Shown: piece after piece, positions 52,122 to 61,325 of the stretch
Layout: each line of letters starts with the position of its first letter
Numbering within the stretch: position 1 is the stretch's first letter
NCBI GenBank assembly: GCA_036504875.1
Contig: DASXUK010000073.1
Coordinates: 57,493 to 121,492, forward strand
Length of the DNA: 64,000 nt
Reading direction: 5' to 3'
Source of the DNA: JACPFJ01 sp036504875
GTDB taxonomy: Bacteria > Desulfobacterota > Desulfuromonadia > Geobacterales > Pseudopelobacteraceae
Position numbers and translations under genes: made by a program
The notes under the pieces: generated by a model
The model's input: the letters and a program-made list of their open reading frames with translations, nothing else
What the model was told of the DNA's origin: nothing
Databases searched by the model: none

Positions 52122-52448
52122 ATGAGAGCCATATTTCTGCTGGTTCTATCCAATATTTTCATGACCTTTGCCTGGTATGCCCATCTTAGAAACCTGGCCA
52201 CCCGGCACTGGCTTATTGCTGTGGCTGTTTCCTGGGGCATCGCATTTTTCGAATACTTGCTTCAGGTGCCAGCCAACCGCATCGGCTATGGAAATTTTAC
52301 TCTGGCGCAGTTGAAGATCATCCAGGAGGTCATTACCCTGGCGGTGTTTGTTCCTTTTGCCGTTCTGTATATGGGCACCAATCTTAATTGGAATTACTTA
52401 TGGGCCGGCTGCTGTCTGGCTGGAGCAGTCTTTTTCATATTTCGATAA
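52122..52448 (+). CDS. DUF486 small membrane protein
   Basis: A 108-residue protein with four predicted membrane helices and the DUF486 pattern 'MTFAWYAHL...IAFFEYLLQVPANRIGY...LAQLKIIQEVITLAVFVPFAVLYMG'. DUF486 proteins resemble drug/metabolite transporters of the small type, with unknown substrate. Its ATG starts directly after the stop of the radical SAM gene, so the two are translated together. It precedes carB by 23 bases. Confidence 0.88.
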   Translation: MRAIFLLVLSNIFMTFAWYAHLRNLATRHWLIAVAVSWGIAFFEYLLQVPANRIGYGNFTLAQLKIIQEVITLAVFVPFAVLYMGTNLNWNYLWAGCCLAGAVFFIFR

Positions 52449-52471
52449 CTACACTAAGGAGTTGAGTATAA

Positions 52472-55400
52472 ATGCCTAAAAGAACAGACATTCACAAAAT
52501 CCTCATCATCGGCGCAGGGCCAATAGTCATCGGCCAGGCGTGTGAGTTTGACTACTCCGGTACTCAGGCCTGCAAAGCCCTCAAAGAGGAAGGTTTCGAG
52601 GTGGTGCTTCTAAACAGCAATCCGGCCACCATTATGACCGACCCGGACTTTGCTGATCGCACTTATATCGAACCGGTCACCCCGGAGATGTTGGCCAAGA
52701 TTATCGAGAAAGAGCGTCCCGATGCGCTTCTGCCTACTCTGGGCGGTCAGACAGCGCTCAATACGGCTGTTGCAGTGGCCGAGATGGGCGTCCTGGACAA
52801 ATTCGGCGTGGAACTGATCGGCGCCAAGCTGCCTGCCATCAAGAAGGCCGAGGATCGCACACTTTTTAAGGCTGCCATGGGAAAGATCGGTCTGGCAGTG
52901 CCTAAATCCGGCTTGGCCCATAATTATATAGAGGCCATGGAGGTGATCAAGGAGATCGGTTTCCCGGCCATCATTCGTCCTTCCTTTACCCTGGGAGGGA
53001 CTGGCGGCGGAATTGCCTATAATATGGAGGAGTACGAGCGGATGGCGCTGGCCGGCATCGATGCCTCTCCCACCGATGAGATTCTGATTGAGGAATCGGT
53101 AATCGGTTGGAAGGAGTACGAGCTGGAGGTGATGCGTGATACTGCCGATAATGTGGTTATCATCTGCTCTATTGAAAACCTCGATCCAATGGGGGTTCAC
53201 ACCGGCGACTCCATCACCGTGGCCCCGGCCCAGACCCTGACCGACAAAGAGTACCAGATCCTGCGGGATGCATCTCTGAAGATCATCCGCGAGATCGGGG
53301 TAGATACTGGCGGTTCCAATATCCAGTTCGGCATTAATCCCAAAAACGGACGGCTGGTGGTAATTGAGATGAACCCGCGTGTATCGCGTTCTTCCGCCCT
53401 GGCCTCCAAGGCCACCGGCTTCCCGATTGCCAAAATTGCCGCCAAGCTGGCAGTTGGTTATACCCTGGATGAAATTACCAACGACATCACCCGTGAAACC
53501 CCGGCCTGCTTCGAACCGAGTATCGATTACGTGGTCACGAAGGTGCCCCGTTTTACCTTTGAAAAATTCCCTGCTGCCGATGCCACCCTGACCACCCAAA
53601 TGAAATCGGTTGGTGAGGTAATGGCGATTGGACGGACCTTTAAGGAATCACTCCAGAAAGCGCTCCGTTCGCTGGAAATCGGCGTGTCCGGTTTTGATTC
53701 GCGTTTATATGATCTGGCCTGCGAGACTCGCAGAGGTCTTTCTGCCAAAGAACAGCAGCTGATTCTGGAAAAACTGCGCGTTCCGAATTGTGAGCGACTG
53801 TGGTACGTGGGCGATGCTTTGCGTAGCGGCATGTCAGTGGATGAAATACACCGACACAGCGCCATTGATCCTTGGTTCTTGCACAACATCCGCCAGATCA
53901 TCGAGATGGAAGATCAAATAAAAAAGGTGGAGGTAAAGGTCGAGACAAAGGAAAACCTGAAACAAATCCTGAAAGAGGCCAAGCAGAATGGCTTTTCAGA
54001 CAAAACATTGGCCAAACTATGGAAGATGAGTGAGGACGAGCTGCGCGAGCTGCGCTGGTCGCTGAATCTCAGGCCGGTTTACAAGCGGGTCGATACCTGC
54101 GCGGCCGAGTTTGTTGCCTACACCCCTTATCTCTACTCCACCTACGAGGAAGAGTGCGAGGCCGAGCCAACCCAGCGCAAGAAAATCATGATCCTGGGGG
54201 GCGGGCCCAATCGCATCGGGCAAGGTATCGAATTCGACTATTGCTGCGTGCATGGTTTGTTTGCCTTGGCAGAAGACGGTTATGAGACCATCATGGTTAA
54301 CTGCAACCCCGAAACTGTTTCTACCGACTACGACACCTCGGATCGTCTGTATTTCGAGCCGCTGACGCTTGAGGATGTGCTTGAGATTGTCCATGTGGAA
54401 AAACCGGTCGGGGTGATTGTCCAATTCGGCGGTCAAACCCCACTCAAGCTGGCAGTTGCGCTTGAAAAGGCGGGCGTTCCAATCATTGGTACATCGCCGG
54501 ATGCTATTGACCGGGCCGAGGACCGTGAACGTTTCAAGGAGATGCTGATCAAGCTCGACCTGCTCCAGCCGGAAAATGGCACGGCCCGCTCTTTTGAGGA
54601 GGCTGAAAAAGTGGCCGACCGCATCGGTTATCCGGTGGTGGTACGCCCCTCCTATGTCCTGGGTGGCCGCGCCATGGAGATCGTTTATGACGTCGATAAT
54701 CTAAGGCGTTATATGCACACTGCGGTGCAGGCTTCACCCGAACACCCGATCCTGATTGACAAGTTTCTGGATGAAGCGATCGAGATCGATGTTGATGCTC
54801 TGTGCGACGGTACCGAAGTCGTCATTGGCGGCATCATGGAGCACATTGAGGAGGCCGGAATTCACTCCGGTGATTCGGCCTGCAGTTTGCCGCCTTATTC
54901 CATATCTGATGAACTGGTGGCCGAGATCCGCCGCCAGACCGTTCTGATGGCCCTGGAATTAAAAGTGAAGGGTCTGATGAATGTGCAATATGCAATCAAA
55001 GATGGTGATATCTACATTCTGGAGGTCAACCCGCGTGCCTCCCGCACCGCACCATTCGTTTCCAAGGCTACCGGTCGACCTCTGGCTAAGATCGCTGCGC
55101 GGGTTATGGCCGGTAAATCCCTGGCTGAACTGGGTGTTTCCGGCGACATCATACCCAAACATATCTCGGTCAAGGAGGCTGTCTTCCCGTTTGTTAAATT
55201 CCCCGGTGTAGATACGATTCTGGGGCCGGAAATGAAATCGACTGGCGAGGTGATGGGAATTGGGGATACCTTTGCCGAGGCCTTTGCCAAGGCGCAGCTC
55301 GGGGCTAACGTTAAATTGCCTTTAAGCGGCAATGTTTTCATCAGTGTCCGGGATGCCGATAAGAAACATGTTGTTTCCGTAGCAGAAAAATTGTATAAAA

Positions 55401-55732
55401 ATGGTTTCGGCATTCTGGCAACAGGCGGTACCGCCTCGTTCTTGGAGGATAAAGGTATTCCGGTCCGCAGGGTCAACAAGGTTTTGGAAGGCCGGCCGGA
55501 TGTGGTGGATGCCATTAAGAACGGTGAGATTCAACTGCTGATCAATACCACCCAGGGTGCCCAGGCGGTGGCGGATTCATTTTCGATTCGCCGTGAATCA
55601 CTGATGCATGGCATCGCCTATTTTACAACTGTTGCAGGAGCCAAAGCGGCCGTGGATGGTATCGTGGTCATGAAAGAACATGATTTGAGCGTGAAGTCGT
55701 TGCAGGATTATTTAATAGAATCCAGTTTTTGA
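52472..55732 (+). CDS. carB: Carbamoyl phosphate synthase large subunit
   Basis: Makes carbamoyl phosphate from bicarbonate, ATP and CarA-derived ammonia, for pyrimidines and arginine. The 1086-residue protein has the two homologous ATP-grasp halves ('HKILIIGAGPIVIGQACEFDYSG' at the start and 'KKIMILGGGPNRIGQGIEFDYCC' at about residue 570), the glycine-rich loops 'SFTLGGTGGGI' and 'PSYVLGGRAMEIV', and a C-terminal MGS-like allosteric domain (about residues 945-1086). It is a standard, complete subunit. Confidence 0.97.
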   Translation: MPKRTDIHKILIIGAGPIVIGQACEFDYSGTQACKALKEEGFEVVLLNSNPATIMTDPDFADRTYIEPVTPEMLAKIIEKERPDALLPTLGGQTALNTAVAVAEMGVLDKFGVELIGAKLPAIKKAEDRTLFKAAMGKIGLAVPKSGLAHNYIEAMEVIKEIGFPAIIRPSFTLGGTGGGIAYNMEEYERMALAGIDASPTDEILIEESVIGWKEYELEVMRDTADNVVIICSIENLDPMGVHTGDSITVAPAQTLTDKEYQILRDASLKIIREIGVDTGGSNIQFGINPKNGRLVVIEMNPRVSRSSALASKATGFPIAKIAAKLAVGYTLDEITNDITRETPACFEPSIDYVVTKVPRFTFEKFPAADATLTTQMKSVGEVMAIGRTFKESLQKALRSLEIGVSGFDSRLYDLACETRRGLSAKEQQLILEKLRVPNCERLWYVGDALRSGMSVDEIHRHSAIDPWFLHNIRQIIEMEDQIKKVEVKVETKENLKQILKEAKQNGFSDKTLAKLWKMSEDELRELRWSLNLRPVYKRVDTCAAEFVAYTPYLYSTYEEECEAEPTQRKKIMILGGGPNRIGQGIEFDYCCVHGLFALAEDGYETIMVNCNPETVSTDYDTSDRLYFEPLTLEDVLEIVHVEKPVGVIVQFGGQTPLKLAVALEKAGVPIIGTSPDAIDRAEDRERFKEMLIKLDLLQPENGTARSFEEAEKVADRIGYPVVVRPSYVLGGRAMEIVYDVDNLRRYMHTAVQASPEHPILIDKFLDEAIEIDVDALCDGTEVVIGGIMEHIEEAGIHSGDSACSLPPYSISDELVAEIRRQTVLMALELKVKGLMNVQYAIKDGDIYILEVNPRASRTAPFVSKATGRPLAKIAARVMAGKSLAELGVSGDIIPKHISVKEAVFPFVKFPGVDTILGPEMKSTGEVMGIGDTFAEAFAKAQLGANVKLPLSGNVFISVRDADKKHVVSVAEKLYKNGFGILATGGTASFLEDKGIPVRRVNKVLEGRPDVVDAIKNGEIQLLINTTQGAQAVADSFSIRRESLMHGIAYFTTVAGAKAAVDGIVVMKEHDLSVKSLQDYLIESSF

Positions 55733-55746
55733 GGAGTCGATCGTAG

Positions 55747-56223
55747 ATGTCGCATTCAATCCCGTTGACAAAAGAGAGCTTTGAGGCGCTGCAAGAGGAG
55801 TTGAAGCGCCTTATCCGCGAGGAACGCCCTAAGGTGATTCAGGACATTGCTGAGGCGCGTGCCCATGGTGACTTATCGGAAAATGCCGAATACGATGCCG
55901 CCAAGAATCGACAGGGGTTTATAGAGGGGCGTATTCAGGAGATAAACGGCAAGCTCGCCCGGTCTCATGTTGTGGACCTGACCGGCCTGAAGCCGGACAA
56001 GGTGGTTTTTGGTGCCACCGTAACCCTTTATGATACTGCTTCGGAAGAAGAGGTCACTTATCGTATTGTTGGCGAGGATGAGGCCGACATCAAGCTGGGC
56101 AAGATCTCCTGCACCTCTCCGGTCGGTAAAGCGCTGATCGGCCACAAGCTGGACGATTCTGTCAAGGTTATTGTGCCCTCCGGCACCAAGGAATACGAGA
56201 TTATTGAGATAAAATACGAATAG
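55747..56223 (+). CDS. greA: GreA transcription elongation factor
   Basis: Rescues stalled RNA polymerase by stimulating transcript cleavage. The 158-residue protein has an N-terminal coiled coil ('FEALQEELKRLIREERPKVIQDIAEARAHGDLSENAEYDAAKNRQGF'), whose acidic tip residues D-L-S-E-N-A-E-Y reach into the polymerase, and the globular C-terminal domain with 'SPVGKALIGHKLDDSVKV'. It starts 14 bases after carB; carB-greA linkage is common. Confidence 0.96.
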   Translation: MSHSIPLTKESFEALQEELKRLIREERPKVIQDIAEARAHGDLSENAEYDAAKNRQGFIEGRIQEINGKLARSHVVDLTGLKPDKVVFGATVTLYDTASEEEVTYRIVGEDEADIKLGKISCTSPVGKALIGHKLDDSVKVIVPSGTKEYEIIEIKYE

Positions 56224-56260
56224 AAACAGCGTCAGCTGAATTCATTACAGGAGAATTATA

Positions 56261-56461
56261 ATGGCTGAAAAGATCAACAAAGACATGACCTTTTTCGAGG
56301 TAATGCGAAATTTCCCTGAATCAGTTAAGGTTTTACAGCAGTATCACCTGGGTTGTGTAGGTTGTATGGGTGCCCAGAACGAAAGCTTGGAGCAGGGCGC
56401 CAATGCTCATGGTATTGATATAGATGCCCTGGTAAAGGACCTGAACGCTGCTGTTTCCTAG
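56261..56461 (+). CDS. DUF1858 mini-protein, second copy
   Basis: A 66-residue DUF1858 protein with 'MTFFEVMRNFPESVKVLQQYHLGCVGCMGAQNESLEQGANAHGIDIDALVKDLN' and the Cys pair in GCVGC. It is the last gene of the pyr-car-greA run; a terminator follows. It is a paralogue of the protein at 24518, with about the same length and Cys spacing. Function unknown. Confidence 0.87.
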   Translation: MAEKINKDMTFFEVMRNFPESVKVLQQYHLGCVGCMGAQNESLEQGANAHGIDIDALVKDLNAAVS

Positions 56462-56483
56462 TTAGACCTGAAATAGAGCTTAT

Positions 56484-56520
56484 AAAAGCCCCAGAGGATA
56501 TTCCTCTGGGGCTTTTATTT
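56484..56520 (+). terminator. Terminator after greA-DUF1858
   Basis: A strong 14-base stem AAAAGCCCCAGAGG (56484-56497) with CCTCTGGGGCTTTT (56503-56516) and a 5-base loop, followed by ATTT. It works in both directions. Confidence 0.9.
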
Positions 56521-56586
56521 TATCTCTTCAGGGCATGATAATATTGATGGCAAAGAAGTTAAATCACTTTTCAGGGGAGGTTAGTT

Positions 56587-57132
56587 GTGCGGCTTTTTAT
56601 TGCTATTGAGCTTCCTGAAAATGTTAAGCGCTTGCTCTATAAGCTGCGGACCGATATCCAGGGTGCACGCTGGTTACCAATGGAGCAGTTGCACCTGACA
56701 TTGTCTTTTTTGGGTGAGGTGGATGAAGAAACAGCAAAAAAGCTAATCAGGGATCTATCGGCAATCAAGGCACCTGCCTTTGATCTGCGCTTTTGCAATC
56801 CCGGTTGTTTTCCCAATCGCCGTCAGGCGCGGGTGCTCTGGGTTGGCCTGGAACCGGAGCCGCTGCTTTCAAATCTAGCTTCTTTGGTGCAAAAAACTGT
56901 TCTCTCTTGCAATATTCCCCAGGAGGAGCGGCCTTTCTCTGCCCACGTAACCCTGGCCCGCCTGAAAGCTCCTGGCAGTCGAGAGGTGGCGGCCTTTCTG
57001 GATCAGCCTCAAAGACATAAAATTCCGCCAGTTTCCGTGAGAGAATTTATTCTATTTCAGAGCCGCTTGACCCCTAATGGCGCCGTCCATACGCCATTAA
57101 AAAACTTTACACTACTTAATACGGCTCGCTGA
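56587..57132 (+). CDS. thpR: RNA 2',3'-cyclic phosphodiesterase (2'-5' RNA ligase family)
   Basis: A 181-residue two-histidine phosphoesterase: HxTx motifs are 'QLHLTLSFLG' (about residues 36-45) and 'SAHVTLARL' (about 119-127). The GTG start at 56587 follows AGGGGAGG. ThpR-type enzymes act on 2',3'-cyclic phosphates of RNA; the wider role is unsettled. It is monocistronic. Confidence 0.93.
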   Translation: MRLFIAIELPENVKRLLYKLRTDIQGARWLPMEQLHLTLSFLGEVDEETAKKLIRDLSAIKAPAFDLRFCNPGCFPNRRQARVLWVGLEPEPLLSNLASLVQKTVLSCNIPQEERPFSAHVTLARLKAPGSREVAAFLDQPQRHKIPPVSVREFILFQSRLTPNGAVHTPLKNFTLLNTAR

Positions 57133-57555
57133 TTATAAGATCGGAAACAACTCCTGGGTCACCCCTTGCCCGGAAGGCCGCTCGCTTTGCTCAACATGTG
57201 TAGCGATATTGGTGATCGAAACAGCGACCAGCAAAGCAGTAGAGATGACAAAGGCCCAGAGCCAGCCGCCAATGGCGTCGCCCTCTTTCCTGGTCAGTTC
57301 GATGTAATCGGTAATGCTGAAGAATCGGAAGTATTGCAGAAAGGAAATCCCAGGCTGCTTCTTTTTCTGCTCATAAACATAAAGCGGCATGGCTACATAG
57401 GAACAAACAAGGGAGAGAACCAGAATCAGTTGTAATGTTTCCAAGTCCAAGCTATGGCCCCATTTGCTGATTTGATTTATCTGGAAGTTGACGCAAATAT
57501 GGTGTACAAACAAGGGCATGTCAAGAAATATCCCTAAAAATTCCACCAGGTTCAA
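57133..57555 (-). CDS. Small inner-membrane protein of unknown function
   Basis: A 140-residue protein with about three hydrophobic helices, the clearest being residues about 38-60 ('DLETLQLILVLSLVCSYVAMPLYVY') and 103-124 ('GGWLWAFVISTALLVAVSITNI'). Residues 60-100 form a hydrophilic loop with 'FLQYFRFFSITDYIELTRKEGDAIGG'. No family is recognised. The exact start is unsure (57555 or a later Met at 57519). The stop lies directly against the thpR stop, in convergent orientation. Confidence 0.5.
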   Translation of the reverse strand: MNLVEFLGIFLDMPLFVHHICVNFQINQISKWGHSLDLETLQLILVLSLVCSYVAMPLYVYEQKKKQPGISFLQYFRFFSITDYIELTRKEGDAIGGWLWAFVISTALLVAVSITNIATHVEQSERPSGQGVTQELFPIL

Positions 57556-57665
57556 AGCCTCACCTAAATGATCGATTCACCCCGACAAGCCTTAAAAGTC
57601 ATTGCCAGACCAGCCCTTGCGTCGGAACTTTTTCGGTTTTGCCACGACAGATCCGGTCGTGCGCG

Positions 57666-60029
57666 ATGACCACGGTTACCATCAGTAGTAAATGCGCTAT
57701 TACTATCCCGCCTGAGCTAATGAAACAGCTAGGCTTGAAACCGGGGAACGCTGTTTCCCTCCAGATTGGAGAGGATTGTCTGCTGCTGCGGGCGGCAAAT
57801 AGCCTCAACAATCCAGACCCTGCCATTCCTGCTCTGAAAACTGAGGGGACGATTCCGGCACCTTCTTTAGCCAAAGGAAAAGGTCCTCTGCTTGAAGAGG
57901 CCATTCAGCGCAAGAACCTGCAGACCAGTATGCAGTTTATCAAAGGGGTGGGGCCCAAGCTGTCCGAACTGCTTGATAAGCGGGGCATAAAAACGGTCGA
58001 GGATGCGCTGTATCTATTGCCCAACCGCTATGAAGACCGGCGCGAGTTAGTGACTATTGCCAAGTTGTGTCCCGGCCAAAGCCAGGTTTTTTCAGGAACA
58101 GTGGTTATGGCCGATGCCGCCATCACCAAAGGTGGCCGGCGGGTGTTTGAGGCAATAGTAAAGGATGCAAGCGGTTCGATTGCCTTCAAGTGGTTCCATG
58201 CCAATGCTGTCTGGATGAAACGGACCTGGAAAGTCGGACGCCAAGGGATCTTCACCGGCGAGACCACTCAATTCGGCTATCAGCGCGAGGTTCATCATCC
58301 GGATGTGGAGTGGCTGCCGGATGGGCAGGATGTGCAGACAGTTATGGCAGCTGATTCGGTTAATTTTGGCAGGATCGTTCCGGTCTACCCCCTGACGGAA
58401 GGTCTGAGCCAAAAGATCATGCGGCGGGTTATGAAAGAAGTGGTAGATAACTACTGTTGCAATATTCAGGAGCTTGTACCTAAAGCACTGCTTGAACTAT
58501 TCGGTTTTCCTTCGCTCAGTCAATCTCTCCGGGCTCTGCACCTGCCTTCGCCGGAGTCAAAGCTTGATGATCTCAATCAAGGACGAACACCCGCTCACCG
58601 GGCAGTTGCTTTTGATGAGTTCTTTTTCTGGGAGTTGGGGCTGGCCATGAAAAAGCGTGGGGTTATCCTTGAGGAAGGCATTGCCTTCCAGGTGACCCAT
58701 CGCTATACTAAACAGCTGGCCAAACTGCTCCCTTTTGAATTGACTGCGGCCCAGCGCCGGGTTTTATCCGAAATTAAAAACGACATGATCGCGCCACATC
58801 CCATGCATCGCCTGGTCCAGGGGGATGTGGGCAGCGGCAAAACCTTAGTGGCGCTTATGGCGGCCTTGGTAGCAGTCGAAAATAGCTATCAGGTAGCCAT
58901 AATGGCCCCTACCGAGATCCTGGCCGAACAGCATTGGCATACCATCCATCGCTGGTGCACCGAATTGGGGATAGAAACAGTCCTGCTTACCTCCGGCATG
59001 AAGGGTAAGCAGAAATCAGCTGTTTTAAGCCGGGTGGCCGACGGCAGCGCCCAGATTGTGATCGGCACGCACGCGGTTATTCAGGATAAGGTCGAATTTG
59101 CCCGCCTTGGGTTGGGAATCATTGATGAGCAGCATCGTTTTGGGGTACTACAGCGCGGGGTACTTAAGAAAAAGGGAATTAACCCCGATATTTTGGTGAT
59201 GACCGCCACGCCGATTCCGCGCACATTGGCAATGACGCTGTTCGGTGATCTGGCGCTTTCGGTGATCGATGAGGTGCCACCGGGACGGACGCCGGTAGAA
59301 ACAACTATATTCTTTGAGTCGCGCCGTGCGCAGGCCTACACGATGATCCGGGACGAGATAAAAAAAGGGTATCAAGGCTATATCATTTATCCTCTGGTGG
59401 AAGAGACCGAAAAATCGGATCTAAAGGCCGCCACCCAGATGGCAGAGCACCTACAAAAGGATATTTTTCCCGAGTTGCGGATCGGTCTGCTCCACGGCCG
59501 GATGAACCCTGAGGAAAAGGAAATGGTCATGGGCTCCTTCAAGGCTCGTGAGTTGGATCTACTTGTGTCAACCACCGTGATTGAGGTGGGGATTGATGTT
59601 CCTAACGCCACGGTCATGGTAATTGAGCACGCCGAGCGCTTCGGTCTGTCCCAACTGCACCAGTTGCGGGGCCGGGTCGGGCGGGGCGGGGCAAAATCCC
59701 GCTGCATCCTGCTTACTCCGGGCAGGTTATCCGAAGATGGGGAAAAACGGCTGCGGGAAATGGAGGCTACCAGCGATGGTTTCCGGATTGCCGAGGCTGA
59801 CCTGGAGATCCGCGGCCCGGGAGATTTCATAGGCACCCGGCAGTCCGGAATGCCGGACTTTCGAGTGGCCAACATACTTCGGGATGGATCAATCCTGGAA
59901 CAGGCCCGTCAAACTGCTTTTGACCTGCTGGAGCGTGATCCCGAATTGGTGCAAAATGGAAATATACACCTGCGAGAGGAGCTGCTGCGCCGCTGGGGGC
60001 AGCGATTAGAGCTGGCCGGGATCGCGTAA
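57666..60029 (+). CDS. recG: RecG branch-migration helicase with an N-terminal AbrB/SpoVT-like extension
   Basis: RecG remodels stalled replication forks. I start at 57666; the resulting 787-residue protein has an N-terminal 44-residue swapped-hairpin AbrB-like domain ('MTTVTISSKCAITIPPELMKQLGLKPGNAVSLQI') before the normal RecG: helix-hairpin ('FIKGVGPKLSELLDKRGIKTVEDALYLLPNRYEDRREL'), wedge/OB domain, Walker A 'GDVGSGKTLVALMAAL', DEQH 'IIDEQHRFG', 'TATPIPRTLAM' and 'QLRGRVGRGG'. All helicase motifs are intact. A fused AbrB domain is unusual for RecG. A TTG at 57639 could add nine residues. Confidence 0.92.
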   Translation: MTTVTISSKCAITIPPELMKQLGLKPGNAVSLQIGEDCLLLRAANSLNNPDPAIPALKTEGTIPAPSLAKGKGPLLEEAIQRKNLQTSMQFIKGVGPKLSELLDKRGIKTVEDALYLLPNRYEDRRELVTIAKLCPGQSQVFSGTVVMADAAITKGGRRVFEAIVKDASGSIAFKWFHANAVWMKRTWKVGRQGIFTGETTQFGYQREVHHPDVEWLPDGQDVQTVMAADSVNFGRIVPVYPLTEGLSQKIMRRVMKEVVDNYCCNIQELVPKALLELFGFPSLSQSLRALHLPSPESKLDDLNQGRTPAHRAVAFDEFFFWELGLAMKKRGVILEEGIAFQVTHRYTKQLAKLLPFELTAAQRRVLSEIKNDMIAPHPMHRLVQGDVGSGKTLVALMAALVAVENSYQVAIMAPTEILAEQHWHTIHRWCTELGIETVLLTSGMKGKQKSAVLSRVADGSAQIVIGTHAVIQDKVEFARLGLGIIDEQHRFGVLQRGVLKKKGINPDILVMTATPIPRTLAMTLFGDLALSVIDEVPPGRTPVETTIFFESRRAQAYTMIRDEIKKGYQGYIIYPLVEETEKSDLKAATQMAEHLQKDIFPELRIGLLHGRMNPEEKEMVMGSFKARELDLLVSTTVIEVGIDVPNATVMVIEHAERFGLSQLHQLRGRVGRGGAKSRCILLTPGRLSEDGEKRLREMEATSDGFRIAEADLEIRGPGDFIGTRQSGMPDFRVANILRDGSILEQARQTAFDLLERDPELVQNGNIHLREELLRRWGQRLELAGIA

Positions 60030-60110
60030 AACAAAACAGAAAAAAGCCGGTCAAAAAGATTCGGATCAAAGACCAAAAATACTTAACCAGCAATAAGGTA
60101 TCTCAGAAAA

Positions 60111-61091
60111 ATGCGTATTTTAAGAACCCCGGAAATCCTAAACCAAAACCTTTCTGCTTCTGTGATAACCATTGGTAATTTCGATGGTGTTCATCGCGGC
60201 CATATTGAAATATTCCGGCATTTAAAGCTGCAAAGTGAGCGACTTGGTTTTCCTTCGGTAGTAGTGACTTTTGAGCCGCACCCTATGGCTGTTCTGGCGC
60301 CTGAAACAGCCCCGGCGCTAATCACTACCAGCGAACAAAAAGCGGCTTTGATTGCAGAAGCGGGTATAGATTACCTGGCAGTAATAGATTTCACTCCCGA
60401 ATTTTCACAAGTTACGGCCGAATCTTTTGTGCGTGAGATTCTCTATAAAGCACTAGGCATGAGACACATCATTATTGGTCCCGACTATGCTTTTGGCAAG
60501 AATCGCCAAGGGAGCTTCGAAACCTTGGTCCGTTTGGGAGCCGAAAACGGTTTTACGCTGGAAGACCTTGACCCGGTAGGCGAGGGTGGCATGATCTTCA
60601 GCAGCAGTTTGGCGCGCCGTTTTATCAGCAGCGGAGATATGCAGGCCGCCGCTGCTATTCTAGGTCGTTACCACGTGATAAGCGGACAGGTTGTGCATGG
60701 ACGCCAAATCGGCGCCAAGCTGGGATTTCCTACTGCCAACATTGTTACCCGCAATGAGCTTATTCCGCCTGACGGAGTCTATGCTGTTATGGTGGCAGTT
60801 GATGATTCGCTCCTGCAGGGCGCCTGTAGTATTGGCACGAATCCAACTTTTGGCGATGGGGAACGGACCATTGAAGTGTTCCTTCTGGATTATTCCGGGC
60901 AACTCTATGAGCTCGATATAGCTATCTGCTTTGTGCAGCGCCTGCGTGAAGTAAGAAAATTTTCTAACATCGGAGCTATCATCCAGGCCATCGAACGGGA
61001 TGTGGCCAAAGCCAGGCTGATTCTGGCCGCTGCAAACCAAGGCATGATCAAACCTTTACTTAATCTTGTAACACCGCCGGACTCAGTTTAA
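60111..61091 (+). CDS. ribF: Bifunctional riboflavin kinase/FAD synthetase
   Basis: Converts riboflavin to FMN and FAD. The 326-residue protein has the FAD synthetase domain with 'TIGNFDGVHRGHIEIF' (about residues 21-36) and 'IIGPDYAFGKNRQGSF' (about 115-130), and the riboflavin kinase domain with 'KLGFPTANI' and 'GVYAV' (about residues 205-230). It ends with the motif duplicated at 63725. It starts 81 bases after recG. Confidence 0.96.
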   Translation: MRILRTPEILNQNLSASVITIGNFDGVHRGHIEIFRHLKLQSERLGFPSVVVTFEPHPMAVLAPETAPALITTSEQKAALIAEAGIDYLAVIDFTPEFSQVTAESFVREILYKALGMRHIIIGPDYAFGKNRQGSFETLVRLGAENGFTLEDLDPVGEGGMIFSSSLARRFISSGDMQAAAAILGRYHVISGQVVHGRQIGAKLGFPTANIVTRNELIPPDGVYAVMVAVDDSLLQGACSIGTNPTFGDGERTIEVFLLDYSGQLYELDIAICFVQRLREVRKFSNIGAIIQAIERDVAKARLILAAANQGMIKPLLNLVTPPDSV

Positions 61092-61265
61092 GAAAGATCT
61101 TGTATTTAAAATTTGGCTGGAGATTTGCAACAATACCGCCTTGAGCATTGGTGAAAATAGCCGGTGGAAATTGTTCAGTCTTTCCGCATGGCTTTACCTT
61201 ACCTCAAAAAACCACCTCCCCAATTCCTCTATTTTCCCCATCCTCGTATAATTATAAATATATAA

Positions 61266-61296
61266 TTGACATATTTTTATTAATATGGATTATATA
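61266..61296 (+). promoter_or_regulatory. Promoter of the HYR-repeat protein gene
   Basis: TTGACA at 61266-61271 and TTATAT (or TATATA) at 61290-61296, with 18-19 base spacing, in a very A/T-rich stretch just before ATG 61326, which has GGAGG at 61316-61320. Upstream bases 61092-61265 contain no gene. Confidence 0.65.
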
Positions 61297-61325
61297 TTTT
61301 ATGTTTTTTAATAATGGAGGGTGAA

